From NCBI RefSeq assembly GCF_025143985.1, contig NZ_CP083564.1, forward strand, positions 1,241,501-1,305,500: a stretch of DNA of 64,000 nucleotides, in the 5' to 3' direction. This document shows, piece after piece, positions 9,807-19,211 of the stretch. Source of the DNA: Sulfitobacter sp. W027. GTDB taxonomy: Bacteria > Pseudomonadota > Alphaproteobacteria > Rhodobacterales > Rhodobacteraceae. The stretch's first letter is position 1, and each line of letters opens with the position of its first letter. A program made the position numbers and the translations under genes. Below the pieces are notes generated by a model. The model made no database searches. It saw only the letters and a list, made by a program, of their open reading frames with translations, and had not been told where the DNA came from.

Positions 9807-10412
9807 TTACTGCTCTTCCAGTACGTCGCAAACCTCCCGCAATTCATCAATCCCCGCCGCGTCGACATGGCCCTGCACGCTTTGCTGGGTGAGGTCGAAC
9901 TGCTGGGCGAGGATGGCTTGTACAGGGGGCTCGGGGGCGAGCATGTAATAGGCGACATCGGCTTGGCGCATCGTCCAGCCGCGAACAATCCGGTCGGCAA
10001 GGGGGAGAGCTGCACGCAGGGCGACCGGGGTATCCGGCGCATTCATCCGCCGCGCGCGGGGCATCGTATCAAGTGCGTGGCCGGAACGGACCAGCGCCGC
10101 CCCATCGGCGCGGGAGAGGTCATCGCCGGCGAAATGCGCATCTCCCAGCCCGATCCCGAAACGCGTGTCTGCGGTCTTGCCACAACGGCGCACGGCGGCG
10201 CGCAGGACGAGGGCCGCGCGAAAGGTGAACTGAGGCGTCACGGCCATTTGCCAGCCGTCACCGCGAAAGCGGGTCATACGTGTGGGCTGGTCTTGCCACG
10301 TTGCGACGGCGTCGGCGGCCTCCTCAAGACGGGTAAAAACCGCGTCCAATTCCGCGCGTGTCATCGCGGTGGATTTCACGATATCGCCGGTAAAAATTGC
10401 CCAAGTTTCCAT
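9807..10412 (-). CDS. SatD-like protein with class III nucleotidyl cyclase-like fold and C-terminal HTH
   Basis: This 201-residue protein starts METWAIFTGDIVKSTAMTRAEL. The TGDIVxS motif, the RFRGDGWQMA motif near residue 50 and RFGIGLGDAHFAGDDLSRADGAAL near residue 85 line up with class III cyclases: the metal-binding D-I, the FxGDG hairpin, and the GxxxG region before the NxAARL-type helix. The catalytic second aspartate is present in GDG, but the adenine-recognition residues are not obvious. The C-terminal 60 residues look like a winged helix (AILAQQFDLTQQSVQGHVDAAG). I started at 10412 because of the SatD-like ITGDIV start. Function is unknown. Confidence 0.6.
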   Translation of the reverse strand: METWAIFTGDIVKSTAMTRAELDAVFTRLEEAADAVATWQDQPTRMTRFRGDGWQMAVTPQFTFRAALVLRAAVRRCGKTADTRFGIGLGDAHFAGDDLSRADGAALVRSGHALDTMPRARRMNAPDTPVALRAALPLADRIVRGWTMRQADVAYYMLAPEPPVQAILAQQFDLTQQSVQGHVDAAGIDELREVCDVLEEQ

Positions 10413-10470
10413 GGCTTGCCTCTTGTTTCGCACAATGTCGCAGGAAGGCGAAACCCATGCAAGCCCGGCC

Positions 10471-10502
10471 AAAGAAAAGGGCCGCCCGGTGAGGGGCGAC
10501 CC
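10471..10502 (-). terminator. Intrinsic terminator downstream of the glycerophosphodiesterase gene
   Basis: Arms GGGCCGCCC (10479-10487) and GGGCGACCC (10494-10502) pair with one mismatch. On the minus strand the stem is followed by TTTTCTTT, just past the stop of the phosphodiesterase gene. Confidence 0.75.
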
Positions 10503-10529
10503 TGAAAGCGATCTAAAGTAGTGGGCGGA

Positions 10530-11741
10530 TCAGAGGCCCATGCAGTTCGCGTAGTAGGTCACGGTCGCGGGCCAATCGGAGAAGACACCGACCACGCCCA
10601 CGTCTTGGGCCAGCACATCCAGCGCCACCAGATAGTCGCTGTCGTCTTTCACGATGTCATTGACCGACTGGAAGTACCAACCGCCACCGGATGCCAGCGG
10701 GCCGGACCGCTCCAGCGTCCAAGCGATCAGGGTCAGACCCGCCTCTTTCGCGGCCATGGCGTAATCGGAGGCGGCAATCGCACCGTCCTTGTTGGTCATC
10801 AGCATGTTCAGCGATGGAGCGAGGTAGTTCACGCCCTTGGCTTTTAGATCGGCGAAATCTTCTTTCCATGTTTCTGGGTTCTGCTCATCAAAACCGTCGG
10901 GCCATTCGACCAGATAGACGGCCTGCTTGCCGAATTCGGGTGTGTTCTCAACCCAGTAGAGCACGTCGTCGAGATTGAAAGACTGCGGCCAGACGTCAGA
11001 TCCGGGGATGCCGGCAGCAACATATTCATCCACCAGCTTTTGCGCGTAGTCTTCTTGAGAGAAGCCGTCATGGGGCATCTCTACGGAGGGGGATTTGAGC
11101 TCTGGCGTGAATTTGGCACCGAGGGATTTGAACAGTTCGATCGATTCCGCATGGGTCATCAGATCGGCTTTGTCGCTGTAAAGCTCGGTGCGGAAGCTCG
11201 CCACGCCGCCTTGATAGTCTTCTGCTGTCGTGGCGGTATTGTCGGCGCTGTCCATCTTGGGCGTGAGGGTGCGGAACTCTGCCAAGGTGATGTCAGACGT
11301 GCGGCATTCGGCGCTGGCGGGCGTGTCGCCCGAGGCAGCGGTAAAGCCGGTGGTGCATTTCTCGGCCAGATCGGAGACGAGAATGTTGGTGGTGGTGTGC
11401 AGGTCGTTCTGCGCGTGACGGCAGACCAGTTCATGATCGGCGGTAAAGGTCACGTCGCATTCCAGAATGCCAGCGCCCATGCGGGCCGCGGCGACGTTGG
11501 ATTGCACGGTATGTTCGGGAAACATCAGAGGGGCGCCGCGGTGACCGATGGACAAATCAGACTTGGAGGCATCTTGACCCATGCAGGAGGCCAGCTTGTC
11601 CTTCAATTCGCCATCGGGAAGCTTATCCACCAGATAGGCCGGACGGGGGCCGTATTCGACAGGCGTGGCGGCGGCATGGGCATCGGCCAGCGCCATACCG
11701 GGGGCAAGGGCCAAAGCAGCGAGAGAAACGAGGGTGCGCAT
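10530..11741 (-). CDS. Secreted glycerophosphodiester phosphodiesterase
   Basis: This 403-residue protein starts with a signal peptide (MRTLVSLAALALAPGMALA, cleavage near ALADAHA). The GDPD domain follows: SIGHRGAPLMFPEHT near residue 66 carries the catalytic HRG and the metal-binding Glu, GILECDVTFTAD near residue 91 carries the E-x-D pair, and VCRHAQND near residue 105 the second catalytic His. KFTPELKSP supplies a further acidic ligand. It hydrolyses deacylated phospholipids to glycerol 3-phosphate and an alcohol in the periplasm. A cysteine-bearing insert near residue 130 (EKCTTGF through AECRTSD) makes it longer than GlpQ. No transporter adjoins it. Confidence 0.88.
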   Translation of the reverse strand: MRTLVSLAALALAPGMALADAHAAATPVEYGPRPAYLVDKLPDGELKDKLASCMGQDASKSDLSIGHRGAPLMFPEHTVQSNVAAARMGAGILECDVTFTADHELVCRHAQNDLHTTTNILVSDLAEKCTTGFTAASGDTPASAECRTSDITLAEFRTLTPKMDSADNTATTAEDYQGGVASFRTELYSDKADLMTHAESIELFKSLGAKFTPELKSPSVEMPHDGFSQEDYAQKLVDEYVAAGIPGSDVWPQSFNLDDVLYWVENTPEFGKQAVYLVEWPDGFDEQNPETWKEDFADLKAKGVNYLAPSLNMLMTNKDGAIAASDYAMAAKEAGLTLIAWTLERSGPLASGGGWYFQSVNDIVKDDSDYLVALDVLAQDVGVVGVFSDWPATVTYYANCMGL

Positions 11742-11861
11742 AATGTTATCCGTTCGTGAATGAAGTTCTGGGGCTTCTATGAGGTGCCACTGTAACGGTT
11801 TCACGACGGCGTGATGTCAGTCAAATGAACAATGAGCGGCGGGTGTAATCGGCGGGATATA

Positions 11862-11901
11862 GCCAAAAAAAACGCCGCCAATGTCTTGCATTGACGGCGT
11901 T
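11862..11901 (-). terminator. Intrinsic terminator downstream of the SufT-like gene
   Basis: Outer arms AACGCCG (11871-11877) and CGGCGTT (11895-11901) and inner arms CAATG/CATTG form a long stem. On the minus strand it is followed by an unbroken T run (A run at 11865-11872 on the plus strand). Confidence 0.88.
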
Positions 11902-11927
11902 ATTCGTTCGCTATGTAAAACAGGCGC

Positions 11928-12290
11928 TTACATGAAGCCCAGTTCGAGCCGCGCCTCGTCCGACATCATATCCATGCCCCAAGGCGGCTCCCAAACCAGC
12001 GCCACATCGACCTGTTTCACACCGGCGATGGGTTCGACAGCATCAGCAACCCAACCCGGCATCTCACCCGCGACAGGGCAGCCGGGGGCGGTCAGCGACA
12101 TCTTGATATCGACTTCGTTTTGGTCATTGATGTCGATGGTATAGATCAGCCCCAGCTCGTAGATATTTACCGGGATCTCAGGATCATAGACCGTACGACA
12201 AGCCTCAACGACCTGCTCATAAAGCGGGTGGTCGGTGGAAGAGGGCGCAATCAGCGGCGTCCCCTCAAGCGGTTGGGTCTGTTCGGTCAT
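11928..12290 (-). CDS. SufT-like metal-sulfur cluster assembly protein (MIP18/DUF59 family)
   Basis: This 120-residue protein has the DUF59 core: EACRTVYDPEIPVNIYELGLIYTIDI near residue 28, then MSLTAPGCPVAGEMPGWV with the conserved cysteine near residue 71. WEPPWGMDMMSDEARLELGF at the end is the SUF-associated C-terminal signature. Proteins of this type help assemble Fe-S proteins. The gene is monocistronic here, with its own terminator, instead of sitting inside a suf operon. Family identity is firm; the exact role is inferred from homologues. Confidence 0.9.
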   Translation of the reverse strand: MTEQTQPLEGTPLIAPSSTDHPLYEQVVEACRTVYDPEIPVNIYELGLIYTIDINDQNEVDIKMSLTAPGCPVAGEMPGWVADAVEPIAGVKQVDVALVWEPPWGMDMMSDEARLELGFM

Positions 12291-12382
12291 CTCTTGCCTC
12301 GCATCATTCTCGACACTTTATATAGGGATTGCGGGCGGGGGCGTAAAGTAGCCCGAAACCCTCAGGGCGGGGTGGTCCCCCG

Positions 12383-13765
12383 TCATCCCCCTTTGCGACG
12401 CCGCGCAGGCTGCGGCTTCACGCGGGCTTCGATCTCATCATAGACCTTACCGACGATATCCTTGCTTGTCGCCTTCTCAATTCCCTCAAACCCGGGGGAG
12501 GAGTTGACCTCAAGCACCTTTGGCCCGTTTTCCGAGCGCAGCAGGTCGACCCCGGCGATGCCAAGGCTGAAGGCCCGCGCGGCGCGCACGGCGGTGTCGC
12601 GTTCCTCTTTCGAGATCCGCACCACTTTGGCCGAACCGCCCCGGTGCAGGTTGGAGCGGAAGTCGCCCTCCGCCCCGGTGCGTTTCATGGAGGCGACGAC
12701 CTTGCCGGCCACCACGAGGCAGCGGATGTCTTCGCCTGCGGCTTCTTTGACGAAATCCTGCACGAGGAAGTTGGCGCGCAGACCCCGGAAGGCGTCGATC
12801 ACACTCTCGGCGGCCTTTTTGGTTTCGGCCAGCACGACGCCCTTGCCTTGGGTCGATTCCAGCAGCTTCACGATCAGCGGTGCGGTGCCCACCAGCGCCA
12901 TCAGGTTTGAGGTGTCCTTGGGCGAGGCGGCGAAAGCCGTGGTCGGCATGCCGATCTTTTTCGCAGCCAAGACCTGATGCGCGTGCAGCTTGTCACGGCT
13001 GGCGGTGATCCCGGCAGAGCCGTTGACGCAATAGGTGCCGATCGTCTCGAACTGGCGGATCACGGCGGTGCCATAGGGGGTGATCGACGCGCCGATGCGC
13101 GGAATTACGGCGTCATAACGCGGCAGGCGCTTGCCGTCGTAATGCACTTCGGGGGCCAGTTGGTTGATTGCCATATAGCAGCGCGTGGTGTCGATGACCT
13201 CAACCACATGGCCGCGGGCTTCGCCAACCTCGACCAGGCGGCGGGTTGAGTAGTTATCCTCACGACTTAACACGGCGATGCGCAGCGCGCGCTGCGGCGC
13301 GGTGTGGCGCAGGCTCGCGGTGTGGTAGACGTCATAATTCAGATCAGGCTGCAAACGCCGCTCGGTCGCGGAGATGTTGATGTGTTCCGTCAGCGCCTGA
13401 CGGCCCAGCAACATGCGGCTTGTCATGCCCGCGCGGTTGGTCAGGGTGACGTCGATGGGCCAGCTTTGGCCGTTCACTTCCAAGGTTGTGGCAATCACGA
13501 AACGATGCTCGGATTCGCCGTTGGAGGAGGTCACCTCGCGCCGGTCGATGATCGGCGCCGAACAGGTGATGGAGATATCTTCGCGGCCCGAGATCGGGTG
13601 CACGTTAAAGCGGACCTTGGGCTTGGACGCGGGGCCAAAGACCTCAATATCATGGGCATGCAGCGCTGAGGTGCGCGCGCCAGTGTCTACTTTGGCTTTG
13701 ATCGCGGGCAGGCCAAGATCGGGCAGGGCGACCCATTCTTCCCAGCCGAATGTGAGTTTTTCCAT
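12383..13765 (-). CDS. rimK: RimB-RimK fusion: retropepsin-like protease domain plus ATP-grasp glutamate ligase
   Basis: The protein has 460 residues in two parts. Residues 1-150 are a RimB-type ATP-dependent zinc protease/retropepsin-like domain, with [20 protein letters not shown] (aspartic DTGA motif) and [14 protein letters not shown]. Residues 160-450 are Rim[20 protein letters not shown], then [21 protein letters not shown], the ATP-grasp lysine in [16 protein letters not shown], and the metal-binding [18 protein letters not shown]. RimK adds glutamates to ribosomal protein S6 or makes poly-glutamate, and RimB in other bacteria is encoded separately and modulates it. A fused form puts maker and processor in one chain. 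The C-terminus is basic (ARRRKGG). Confidence 0.9.
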   Translation of the reverse strand: MEKLTFGWEEWVALPDLGLPAIKAKVDTGARTSALHAHDIEVFGPASKPKVRFNVHPISGREDISITCSAPIIDRREVTSSNGESEHRFVIATTLEVNGQSWPIDVTLTNRAGMTSRMLLGRQALTEHINISATERRLQPDLNYDVYHTASLRHTAPQRALRIAVLSREDNYSTRRLVEVGEARGHVVEVIDTTRCYMAINQLAPEVHYDGKRLPRYDAVIPRIGASITPYGTAVIRQFETIGTYCVNGSAGITASRDKLHAHQVLAAKKIGMPTTAFAASPKDTSNLMALVGTAPLIVKLLESTQGKGVVLAETKKAAESVIDAFRGLRANFLVQDFVKEAAGEDIRCLVVAGKVVASMKRTGAEGDFRSNLHRGGSAKVVRISKEERDTAVRAARAFSLGIAGVDLLRSENGPKVLEVNSSPGFEGIEKATSKDIVGKVYDEIEARVKPQPARRRKGG

Positions 13766-13833
13766 TACCTGCTCCTTGGGTCATTGGTCTGCCTGCCTAA
13801 CCTGCGGCAGGGATCGCTTCAAGCGGTGCTGTG

Positions 13834-15525
13834 TTACGGTTTGCCCATATCTGCAGGCGCGGGGGGCAACATGCGGACGTCGTCTTCTTTCTCCATCCGC
13901 GCCGCAGCGGCGAGGAGCTCTTCGCGCACCCGGCATTCGATATCCCAGAATGTCGCCGCATTGTCGGTGGGCAGTTCAAAGCGCACCTTGATCCCGAACG
14001 CGTCTTGCTCAAGCACATGGACCTTGGCCTTGTCCATCGGTTTGACGTCATTGGGGTCTTCGCGGGCCAAAAGGTCAAAGAACACCCGGCGCAGGGCGGC
14101 AACATCGGCGTTTTGCGACAGGGTTAGAATGATGGGGCGGATCATGGCGTGATCCTCAATCGACCAGTTCTCAAAGGCGTCGGAGACGAAATAGCTAACC
14201 GGAACGATCAGGCGCGTGCCGTTCCAGTTCAGCAGCTGCACATAGGTAAAGTGGATGCGCTCGACAGTGCAGAAATGCCCTTCAAAGATCAGTTGGTCCC
14301 CGATCCGGGCGGAGCGGTTCAGCGCGATCTGGATAGAGGCAAGGATGTTGCCCAGAACCTCACGCGCGGCGAAACCCAGCACGATGGTCACCGCACCGGC
14401 AGAGGCCAGCAGCGACAGGCCAAGGGTGTTGTCCGCATTGCTCGAAACCAAGATCACGCCAGAGGCCACCAGCACGGCAATCACGATCACCCCTTTGCGA
14501 GCGGCGGCGATCGTGGTCGCGATGGAGCGCATATGCGCGTTCATCGGGTCGGCCAGCTCATAGGCGTTGTTAGGGCTGATCCGGTCGAAAATCTCGTCAA
14601 AGGTAAAGACAATGGCGAGGGTCGCGGCGGTCACATAGGCGATCAGCAGAATGGGGCTGAGAACCGCGTCAATGAAACCGGAGACCACCAACACCCGGCT
14701 GGTGGCCGTGCCGATGATTGCGGCGCAAAGCACGATGGCGGCGGGCCAACGGAAGGAACGTAGTACAAAGCGCATCCAGCGACGCTTGGCCACTTCGCCC
14801 AGACGACGCATAAAGCCAAAGGCGAACCAGCCTGCCGTCAGGGCCGCCACCAACAACAGCGGCAGAAACAGCACCTCCCAAAGGTACATGCCCCAAAAGG
14901 CGCGGATCCGCAGCCAATCGGGCAGCATCGTCTCAAGCTCCGTCGGCCCGTACTGCGCGTGAAGGTGGGGAATGTTGTCGGTGCTCTGGCGTGAGAAGAC
15001 CCAGACGGGCTCGGCGTCCTCTCCGGGTTTGATCCGATTGAGCCGCAGGGGCACATCATGGCCGCCCAGTTCCAGCCGGTCGATCAGCAGCGACCGCCGC
15101 ACCCGCCCGGTGTCGTTATCCTCAGCCGAGCCAGAGAGCCAACCGTCCGGTCGGTCTGCCAGCTTGCGCCAAGGCACGACGACCTTTCGCTCCATCAGGA
15201 CCGACAGTTGAAAGGCGCGTTCGGCGCCGATAACCGCCTGATCCCCTTGGGGTAAGTCCGACAGGTCAAGGATGTGGGCCGCGTCCGAGTAGTGACCATT
15301 GTCCGTGAGGTAAATGAAACTTTCCAGCGCGGCCATGGGGGTGCCGCGGTCCAGCGTCTCGGGTGGGGACGGCAGGCCGGGGTTCAATTCGGTCGTTTCA
15401 AACCATTTTTCCTGCGCCTGTCCGGTAGCCGCCCCAGACAGCATCGCCAGCGCCAGCACAAATGCCCCCAAAAAACGAGGAAATACAGACGCAAAAGCGC
15501 GTGGGAGTAAGGCAAGCCGCTGCAT
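13834..15525 (-). CDS. MscS family mechanosensitive channel with large periplasmic N-terminal domain
   Basis: This 563-residue protein starts MQRLALLPRAF and has a signal peptide ending near GAATGQAQ. A soluble region of about 150 residues follows (GTPMAALESFIYLTDNGHYSDAAHILDL and more). Then come about four membrane helices from residue 190 and the MscS core near residue 365: SLLASAGAVTIVLGFAAREVLGNILASIQI, RIGDQLIFEGHFCTVERI and the beta domain LNWNGTRLIVPVSYF. The pore helix glycine/alanine pattern is present. It probably releases solutes on osmotic downshock. A start 36 bases upstream is possible but adds residues before the signal peptide. Confidence 0.88.
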   Translation of the reverse strand: MQRLALLPRAFASVFPRFLGAFVLALAMLSGAATGQAQEKWFETTELNPGLPSPPETLDRGTPMAALESFIYLTDNGHYSDAAHILDLSDLPQGDQAVIGAERAFQLSVLMERKVVVPWRKLADRPDGWLSGSAEDNDTGRVRRSLLIDRLELGGHDVPLRLNRIKPGEDAEPVWVFSRQSTDNIPHLHAQYGPTELETMLPDWLRIRAFWGMYLWEVLFLPLLLVAALTAGWFAFGFMRRLGEVAKRRWMRFVLRSFRWPAAIVLCAAIIGTATSRVLVVSGFIDAVLSPILLIAYVTAATLAIVFTFDEIFDRISPNNAYELADPMNAHMRSIATTIAAARKGVIVIAVLVASGVILVSSNADNTLGLSLLASAGAVTIVLGFAAREVLGNILASIQIALNRSARIGDQLIFEGHFCTVERIHFTYVQLLNWNGTRLIVPVSYFVSDAFENWSIEDHAMIRPIILTLSQNADVAALRRVFFDLLAREDPNDVKPMDKAKVHVLEQDAFGIKVRFELPTDNAATFWDIECRVREELLAAAARMEKEDDVRMLPPAPADMGKP

Positions 15526-15597
15526 GGATAGCGCAATGTAGCGGGGGTTCCGGCAATTCAAGGCTGCACCTTGCCTCTTCGGGCCATTTGCAGGCGC

Positions 15598-15873
15598 TTA
15601 GTTCTCGTTAATATCGCGTGTGACGATCCGCGCACCGCTGGACTGGCGTTTGAAGAGCACCCTCAGTGCCACCCAAGCGATCAGCGATAGCACCGCAAAA
15701 AGCGCCAACATCAGGGCTACATTAGCCGGTGCCCAAAAGGCCACCACCACCGCCATAGCGAGCGCGCCAAGGGCAAAGCCCAAGAAGATCGAGCCGGGCA
15801 GCAAAAGCTCGACCACGCCAAGGGCAAGGGCGGCGCAGACCCAAATCCACCACAGTCCCAGCCAAGCGGCCAT
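15598..15873 (-). CDS. Short NfeD-like membrane protein
   Basis: This 91-residue protein has two or three membrane helices (MAAWLGLWWIWVCAALALGVVELLLPG and following) and a basic end. It matches the short NfeD form, lacking both the serine protease and the OB domain tail. It begins at the stop of the SPFH gene (TGATG overlap), the usual NfeD-stomatin gene pair. NfeD proteins are thought to act with SPFH membrane scaffolds in membrane-domain quality control. Confidence 0.85.
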   Translation of the reverse strand: MAAWLGLWWIWVCAALALGVVELLLPGSIFLGFALGALAMAVVVAFWAPANVALMLALFAVLSLIAWVALRVLFKRQSSGARIVTRDINEN

Positions 15874-16766
15874 CAGCTTTTTCCTTTCAGCAGTTTGAAG
15901 GCATCGCCAAAGGCTTCGAGCGCCTGCGCGGGAACGAGAATGGTTTGGCTGCCCGTGCCTTTGCCCATCGCATTGAGCGCATCGACCTGTTTTAACGCGA
16001 TCTGATACTGCGCCGCCTCCAGCCCGTTTTCATTGATCGCCGTGGCCACCACCTGTGTGGCATAGGCTTCCGCATCGGCCAGAATACGCCGCGCCTTTGC
16101 GGTCTGCTCAGAGGCATAAAGCTCGGCCTCTGCCGCCAGTTCCACGGCGCGTTTCTTGCCCTCGGCTTCCGTCACCTGCGCCCGGCGGGCGCGTTCTGCG
16201 TTAAGCTGCTGCATCATCGCCGCGCGGGTGGCGGCATCAAGGTTCACGTCCAAAATTTCGGCGCGGGTGACTTCGATGCCCCAATCGTCCACCGCATCTT
16301 CGACGCTGGATTTGATCGTTGTAATGAGTTGGCTGCGGTTGGCCTGCACCTCGTCGAGGTCCATCTTGCCGATTTCGGCCCGCACGATCCCGGCCACGGT
16401 GGTTGAGATCGCACTATCCACGTCACGGATGCGGTAAACGGTCTTCTCCGGCTCGGTAATGCGGTAAAAGACCGAGGTATCGACCTGCACCAGCACGTTG
16501 TCCCGGGTGATGGCGTCTTGGCTGGCAGTGGGCAACTGACGCTCAAGGATCGAGATTTTATGCGCCACGCTGTCGATGAAAGGCACGATCATATTGATCC
16601 CCGGTCCCAAGACCGCACGCAGACGGCCAAAGCGTTCGATGACATGTTGTTCGGATTGCGGGACGATCTTGACTGACTTCAAGATCAGGATCACGACCAG
16701 CAGCGCCAGCAGCAACCACGCAAGGTTGTTCTCTAAAAGGCCGATAAGCATATCTTCGAGTTCCAA
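15873..16766 (-). CDS. SPFH/Band 7 membrane scaffold protein (stomatin/QmcA type)
   Basis: After one N-terminal membrane helix (NLAWLLLALLVVILILKSV) comes the stomatin domain: KIVPQSEQHVIERFGRLRAVLGPGINMIVPFIDSV, ITRDNVLVQVDTSVFYRI and RAEIGKMDLDEV. A coiled coil rich in A, E and R (ARRAQVTEAEGKKRAVELAAEAELYA) follows. The C-terminus ends LLKGKS. SPFH proteins form large ring assemblies at the membrane and influence proteases. The start is uncertain: a TTG at 16766 has AAGGA eight bases upstream, whereas the first ATG (16751) has no good ribosome site. I prefer TTG. Confidence 0.88.
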   Translation of the reverse strand: MELEDMLIGLLENNLAWLLLALLVVILILKSVKIVPQSEQHVIERFGRLRAVLGPGINMIVPFIDSVAHKISILERQLPTASQDAITRDNVLVQVDTSVFYRITEPEKTVYRIRDVDSAISTTVAGIVRAEIGKMDLDEVQANRSQLITTIKSSVEDAVDDWGIEVTRAEILDVNLDAATRAAMMQQLNAERARRAQVTEAEGKKRAVELAAEAELYASEQTAKARRILADAEAYATQVVATAINENGLEAAQYQIALKQVDALNAMGKGTGSQTILVPAQALEAFGDAFKLLKGKS

Positions 16767-16879
16767 GGGCGTAATCCTTTGAATTATATTATTTTCGGGC
16801 AATTATCGCTATTTTAGCTTTATTGCATGTTTCTCGCCACTGGTTTATCGCGCCAGTCGCAGCCAGAGAGGGCCAGAGT

Positions 16880-18007
16880 ATGACCAGCACCGGATTCACC
16901 AAACACGCGCAGGACGGCAAGGCACGCAGCGGCGTGATCCAGACCCCGCGTGGCGAGATCCGCACACCCGCCTTTATGCCCGTGGGCACCGCGGCGACGG
17001 TCAAGGCGATGATGCCTGAAAGCGTGGCCTCAACAGGGGCCGACATTCTGCTGGGGAACACTTATCACCTAATGCTACGCCCCACGGCCGAGCGAGTGGC
17101 AAAGCTTGGCGGGCTGCATAAGTTTATGAATTGGGACAAGCCGATCCTGACCGACAGTGGCGGCTTTCAGGTTATGAGCCTTGCCGGGCTCCGTAAGCTG
17201 ACTGAACGCGGCGTGAGCTTCAAGAGCCACATCGACGGCTCGAAACATGAGATCACGCCCGAACGCTCAATGGAAATCCAAGAGCTGCTGGGCTCTGACA
17301 TCGTCATGTGTTTCGACGAATGCCCCGCGCTGCCCGCCGACCGCGCCCGCATTGCCGAAAGCATGCGCCTGTCGATGCGCTGGGCCAAGCGCAGCCGCGA
17401 CGCTTTCGGTGACCGTCCGGGGCATATGCTCTTTGGCATCCAGCAGGGCGGGCTTGAGCAGGACTTTCGCCAAGAGAGCGCCGAGGCGCTGCGCGAGATC
17501 GGCTTTGACGGCTACGCGGTCGGCGGGCTGGCCGTGGGTGAGGGGCAGGAGGCGATGTTCTCCACCCTTGATTTCGCCACCGACATGCTGCCCGAAGACA
17601 AGCCGCGCTACCTGATGGGCGTGGGCAAGCCGGACGATATTGTGGGCGCCGTCGCACGCGGCATCGATATGATGGACTGCGTATTGCCCAGCCGTTCGGG
17701 CCGTACAGGGCAGGTGTTCACCCGGATGGGCGTGCTCAATATCAAAAACGCGCGTCACATGGATGACCCGCGCCCGCTGGATGAGAATTGCAGTTGTCCG
17801 GCCTGCCAGAACTATTCGCGGGCCTATCTACACCATGTCTTCCGCAGCCAAGAGATCATCTCGTCGATGCTGCTGACATGGCACAACCTGCAATATTACC
17901 AAGACATCATGGCCGGCATGCGCGAGGCCATCGCGGCGGGGCGCTTTACCCAGTGGCAGGCGGATTTCCATGCTGGGCGCGAACAGGGCGATATCGATCC
18001 GCTGTAA
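16880..18007 (+). CDS. tgt: Queuine/preQ1 tRNA-ribosyltransferase
   Basis: This 375-residue enzyme swaps guanine 34 for preQ1 in tRNAs with GUN anticodons, including the tRNA-Asp(GTC) genes at 24 kb. [10 protein letters not shown] near residue 92 carries a catalytic aspartate and [16 protein letters not shown] near residue 265 the nucleophile region. [17 protein letters not shown] near residue 303 gives the zinc ligands CxCxxC and His. I start at the ATG at 16880 ([18 protein letters not shown]), close to a GAGAGGG-type ribosome site; the open frame extends 57 bases upstream. Confidence 0.96.
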   Translation: MTSTGFTKHAQDGKARSGVIQTPRGEIRTPAFMPVGTAATVKAMMPESVASTGADILLGNTYHLMLRPTAERVAKLGGLHKFMNWDKPILTDSGGFQVMSLAGLRKLTERGVSFKSHIDGSKHEITPERSMEIQELLGSDIVMCFDECPALPADRARIAESMRLSMRWAKRSRDAFGDRPGHMLFGIQQGGLEQDFRQESAEALREIGFDGYAVGGLAVGEGQEAMFSTLDFATDMLPEDKPRYLMGVGKPDDIVGAVARGIDMMDCVLPSRSGRTGQVFTRMGVLNIKNARHMDDPRPLDENCSCPACQNYSRAYLHHVFRSQEIISSMLLTWHNLQYYQDIMAGMREAIAAGRFTQWQADFHAGREQGDIDPL

Positions 18008-18116
18008 GGGCAGGGCGCGCGGCTAATCTCACGCGAAATTGTGCTGACGGTCCTTGCTGCAACGCGGTCGGGTCTTAGGTGCCCTTGCACAGTCTATTGC
18101 AAGGAAAGGCCCAAAT

Positions 18117-19211
18117 ATGACCGAGAAGCTATTTACCCCCTTCACCGCCGGTGAGATTGTGGCCGACAACCGTCTGGTCATGGCACCATTGACCCGCAAC
18201 CGTGCGGATAATGAGACCGGCGAAGTCTCTGATATGCATGTCGATTACTACCGCCAACGCGCCGGTGCAGGGATCATCATCACCGAAGCGACCCAGATTA
18301 GCCCCGAGGGGAAAGGGTACTTCCAAACCCCCGGCATCCATACCGACGGCCAAGTCGCCGCATGGCGCAAAGTGACCGACGCCGTGCATTCCGAAGGCGG
18401 GCGCATCGTGATCCAACTGTGGCACGTGGGCCGGATCAGCCATACCTCGCTGCAACCCGAGGGCGCCAAACCTGTCGCGCCTTCGGCCATCGCTGCTGGG
18501 GTGAAAACATTCACCGCCAATGGATTTGAAGACACTTCCGAGCCACGCGCGCTGGACTTGGATGAGATGCCACGTCTGGTTGCCGACTATGCCCATGCCG
18601 CTGAGATGGCAAAGAAAGCCGGTTTCGACGGGATCGAGGTGCATGCCGCCAATGGCTACCTGCTGGATCAATTCCTCAAGACCGGCAGCAACAAGCGTGA
18701 CGATGCCTATGGCGGCAGCGTGGAGAACCGCGCGCGGTTGCTGTTTGAGGTGCTGGATGCCGTGACAAAGGTCTGGGGTGGTGAGCGTGTGGGCCTGCGG
18801 CTCTCGCCCTTCTCGCCCGCCAATGGGATCGAAGACGCCAACCCGCAAGAGACTTTTGAGTATGTCGTCGAAGGGCTGAACCGCTACAACCTGTCCTATC
18901 TGCACCTCGTCGAAGGTGCGACAGGCGGCTCGCGCAAGCTGGACGACGGTGAGAGCATCGCCGCCCTGCGCGCGTTGTTCAAAGGGCCCTACATGGCCAA
19001 CAACGGCTATGACCGCGAGATGGCGCTAGAGGCCGTGGCCAATGACAAAGCTGATCTGATCGCAGTGGGCCGCCCCTTTATCGCCAACCCCGATCTGCCG
19101 CGTCGGTGGCAGATGAACGGGCCGCTGAACAAGGGGGACACCGATACCTACTATGGTGGCGGTCGCGAAGGATTTACCGACTACCCGGCATTGGAACAGG
19201 CCAAGGTCTAA
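18117..19211 (+). CDS. Old Yellow Enzyme family alkene reductase
   Basis: This 364-residue FMN flavoprotein starts MTEKLFTPFTAGEIVADNRLVMAPLTRNRA, the OYE N-terminus. IQLWHVGRISH near residue 102, then GFDGIEVHAANGYLLDQFLKTGSNKRDDAYGGS near residue 178, carry the substrate-binding His-Asn pair (HxxN) and FMN contacts. DLIAVGRPFIANPDL is the C-terminal phosphate site. It reduces activated double bonds or nitro/nitrate esters with NAD(P)H; the physiological substrate is unknown. A GGAAAGG ribosome site precedes the ATG at 18117. Confidence 0.92.
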   Translation: MTEKLFTPFTAGEIVADNRLVMAPLTRNRADNETGEVSDMHVDYYRQRAGAGIIITEATQISPEGKGYFQTPGIHTDGQVAAWRKVTDAVHSEGGRIVIQLWHVGRISHTSLQPEGAKPVAPSAIAAGVKTFTANGFEDTSEPRALDLDEMPRLVADYAHAAEMAKKAGFDGIEVHAANGYLLDQFLKTGSNKRDDAYGGSVENRARLLFEVLDAVTKVWGGERVGLRLSPFSPANGIEDANPQETFEYVVEGLNRYNLSYLHLVEGATGGSRKLDDGESIAALRALFKGPYMANNGYDREMALEAVANDKADLIAVGRPFIANPDLPRRWQMNGPLNKGDTDTYYGGGREGFTDYPALEQAKV

